Shown: positions 6,612 through 7,098 of the stretch, in pieces
Layout of the letters: each line of letters begins with the position of its first letter
How positions within the stretch are numbered: position 1 is the stretch's first letter
DNA from: Spirochaetaceae bacterium
GTDB taxonomy: Bacteria > Spirochaetota > Spirochaetia > Treponematales > Breznakiellaceae
Direction: 5' to 3'
DNA length: 7,098 nt
Assembly (NCBI GenBank): GCA_031288215.1
Contig: JAITRV010000113.1
Location: 1-7,098 of the forward strand
Position numbers and translations under genes: made by a program
The notes under the pieces: generated by a model
Seen by the model: only the letters and a program-made list of their open reading frames with translations
Told to the model about the DNA's origin: nothing
Database searches by the model: none

Positions 6612-6640
6612 ATCATAAACAAAAACGCCCTGCCCTGCAA
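6612..6640 (-). promoter_or_regulatory. Candidate promoter for the hprK operon, possibly leaderless
   Basis: On the minus strand TATGAT (6617-6612, five of six to consensus) is preceded by a 17-base spacer and TTGCAG (6640-6635, three of six). It is the only reasonable sigma-70 pair I see in the 112-base gap between the LacI-type gene and hprK. With six bases between the -10 box and the ATG, transcription would start at or within a base or two of the start codon. The weak -35 leaves room for an activator or for chance. Confidence 0.4.
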
Positions 6641-6717
6641 CGCCCCCCCTCTGGGTACCGTTAAAAAGTTTTACCTGCGGAAAAAGGAGCCGGTCCGCCT
6701 TCCTTATTCTTTATTAT

Positions 6718-7098
6718 TTATTCGATTTCGTGGTTCGCTTCCTGATTCCGGCGGGTCATGTTGAGGGCCGCGGCTGGGGCCCGGTCAATGATGGTCGTAT
6801 CGAAGAGCAATTCCCGCTTGACGGTGCAGAGGGAATTCTTCTGCTCGATCATCTGCAAAAGATTCTCCAACGCGGCGCTGCCTATCTCCGCCACCGGCTG
6901 GGAAATCACCGACACCGGATACTTGAGATAGTCAAACCAGCGGTTATCGTCAAAGGTGATAATCTGCAGCCGTTTCTGTATGTCGGCGCTGAGGGTATCA
7001 AGGACTTCGATGAGTTCATAGCAGAGGGTCGAGGTGGCGCAAACCAGGCCGTCAAAGCCTTCCTCAAGGATAAACTGCCGGATCAGGGGGAAAGAGTC
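6718..7098 (-). CDS. LacI/GalR-family transcriptional regulator, partial (N-terminus beyond right edge)
   Basis: The minus strand is open from the window edge at 7098 to a TAA at 6720-6718, giving the last 126 residues. They match the C-terminal half of the ligand-binding domain of LacI/GalR repressors: EEGFDGLVCATS (the usual DGI.CAND position), QIITFDDNRWFDYL (the usual GFDD motif), then VSVISQPVAEIGSAALENLL, the typical V..QP..E.G..A...LL helix. The N-terminal DNA-binding domain is outside the window, so operator and full length cannot be judged. It would bind a sugar or other small effector and regulate transcription. It precedes hprK on the same strand by 112 bases, so it may be cotranscribed or control that promoter. 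CcpA is unlikely: residues at the positions where CcpA contacts Ser46-phosphorylated HPr are not conserved. Confidence 0.85.
   Translation of the reverse strand, partial: DSFPLIRQFILEEGFDGLVCATSTLCYELIEVLDTLSADIQKRLQIITFDDNRWFDYLKYPVSVISQPVAEIGSAALENLLQMIEQKNSLCTVKRELLFDTTIIDRAPAAALNMTRRNQEANHEIE

Noticed and set aside
6663..6698. Possible terminator after the LacI-type gene (GCGGA...TCCGC, then a run of U)
   Set aside because: The stem is only five pairs with a 12-base loop, and the U run begins about ten bases later. This is too weak to call.

Overview
The window looks like a spirochaete chromosome, most likely a Treponema-type organism (family-level inference from gene content, unproven). 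It is about 60% GC over most of its length. It carries hprK next to ptsH, an NtrY/NtrX-type two-component pair, and a LexA and a divergent HolA packed tightly behind them. All supported genes lie on the minus strand, so transcription runs from high to low coordinates.

Reading in that direction: 7098-6718 is the C-terminal part of a LacI/GalR-family regulator cut by the window edge. A 112-base gap follows, holding a candidate promoter that would start transcription at or next to the hprK start codon. Then come hprK (HPr kinase/phosphorylase), ptsH (HPr), an NtrY-like membrane histidine kinase, an NtrX/AtoC-like sigma-54 activator, lexA (SOS repressor) and holA (DNA polymerase III delta subunit). 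Spacings are 67 bases, 8 bases (or a 4-base GTGA overlap), 21 bases, a 4-base ATGA overlap, and 6 bases. This is what one expects of a single six-gene operon with translational coupling.

The operon joins three layers: metabolic-state sensing (HprK phosphorylating HPr on Ser46), an envelope signal feeding a sigma-54 enhancer-binding protein, and DNA-damage response plus clamp loading (lexA, holA). HprK/HPr next to sigma-54 regulatory genes recalls the proteobacterial rpoN-ptsN-hprK-ptsH neighbourhood. LexA stop-start coupled to an NtrC-family regulator is less expected.

At about position 300-350 the GC content falls from about 60% to about 35% (104 G+C in bases 1-300 by my count). The AT-rich side holds a Phd/YefM-family antitoxin gene with its own near-consensus sigma-70 promoter. 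The gene runs off the left edge, so no toxin is visible. I read this as a toxin-antitoxin module acquired next to the conserved operon.

I see no tRNA, rRNA, CRISPR array or insertion sequence. The best candidates for something undescribed are the HprK-HPr-NtrYX-LexA-HolA operon architecture, the GAFTDA variant in the activator, and a palindromic in-frame tandem repeat inside holA.
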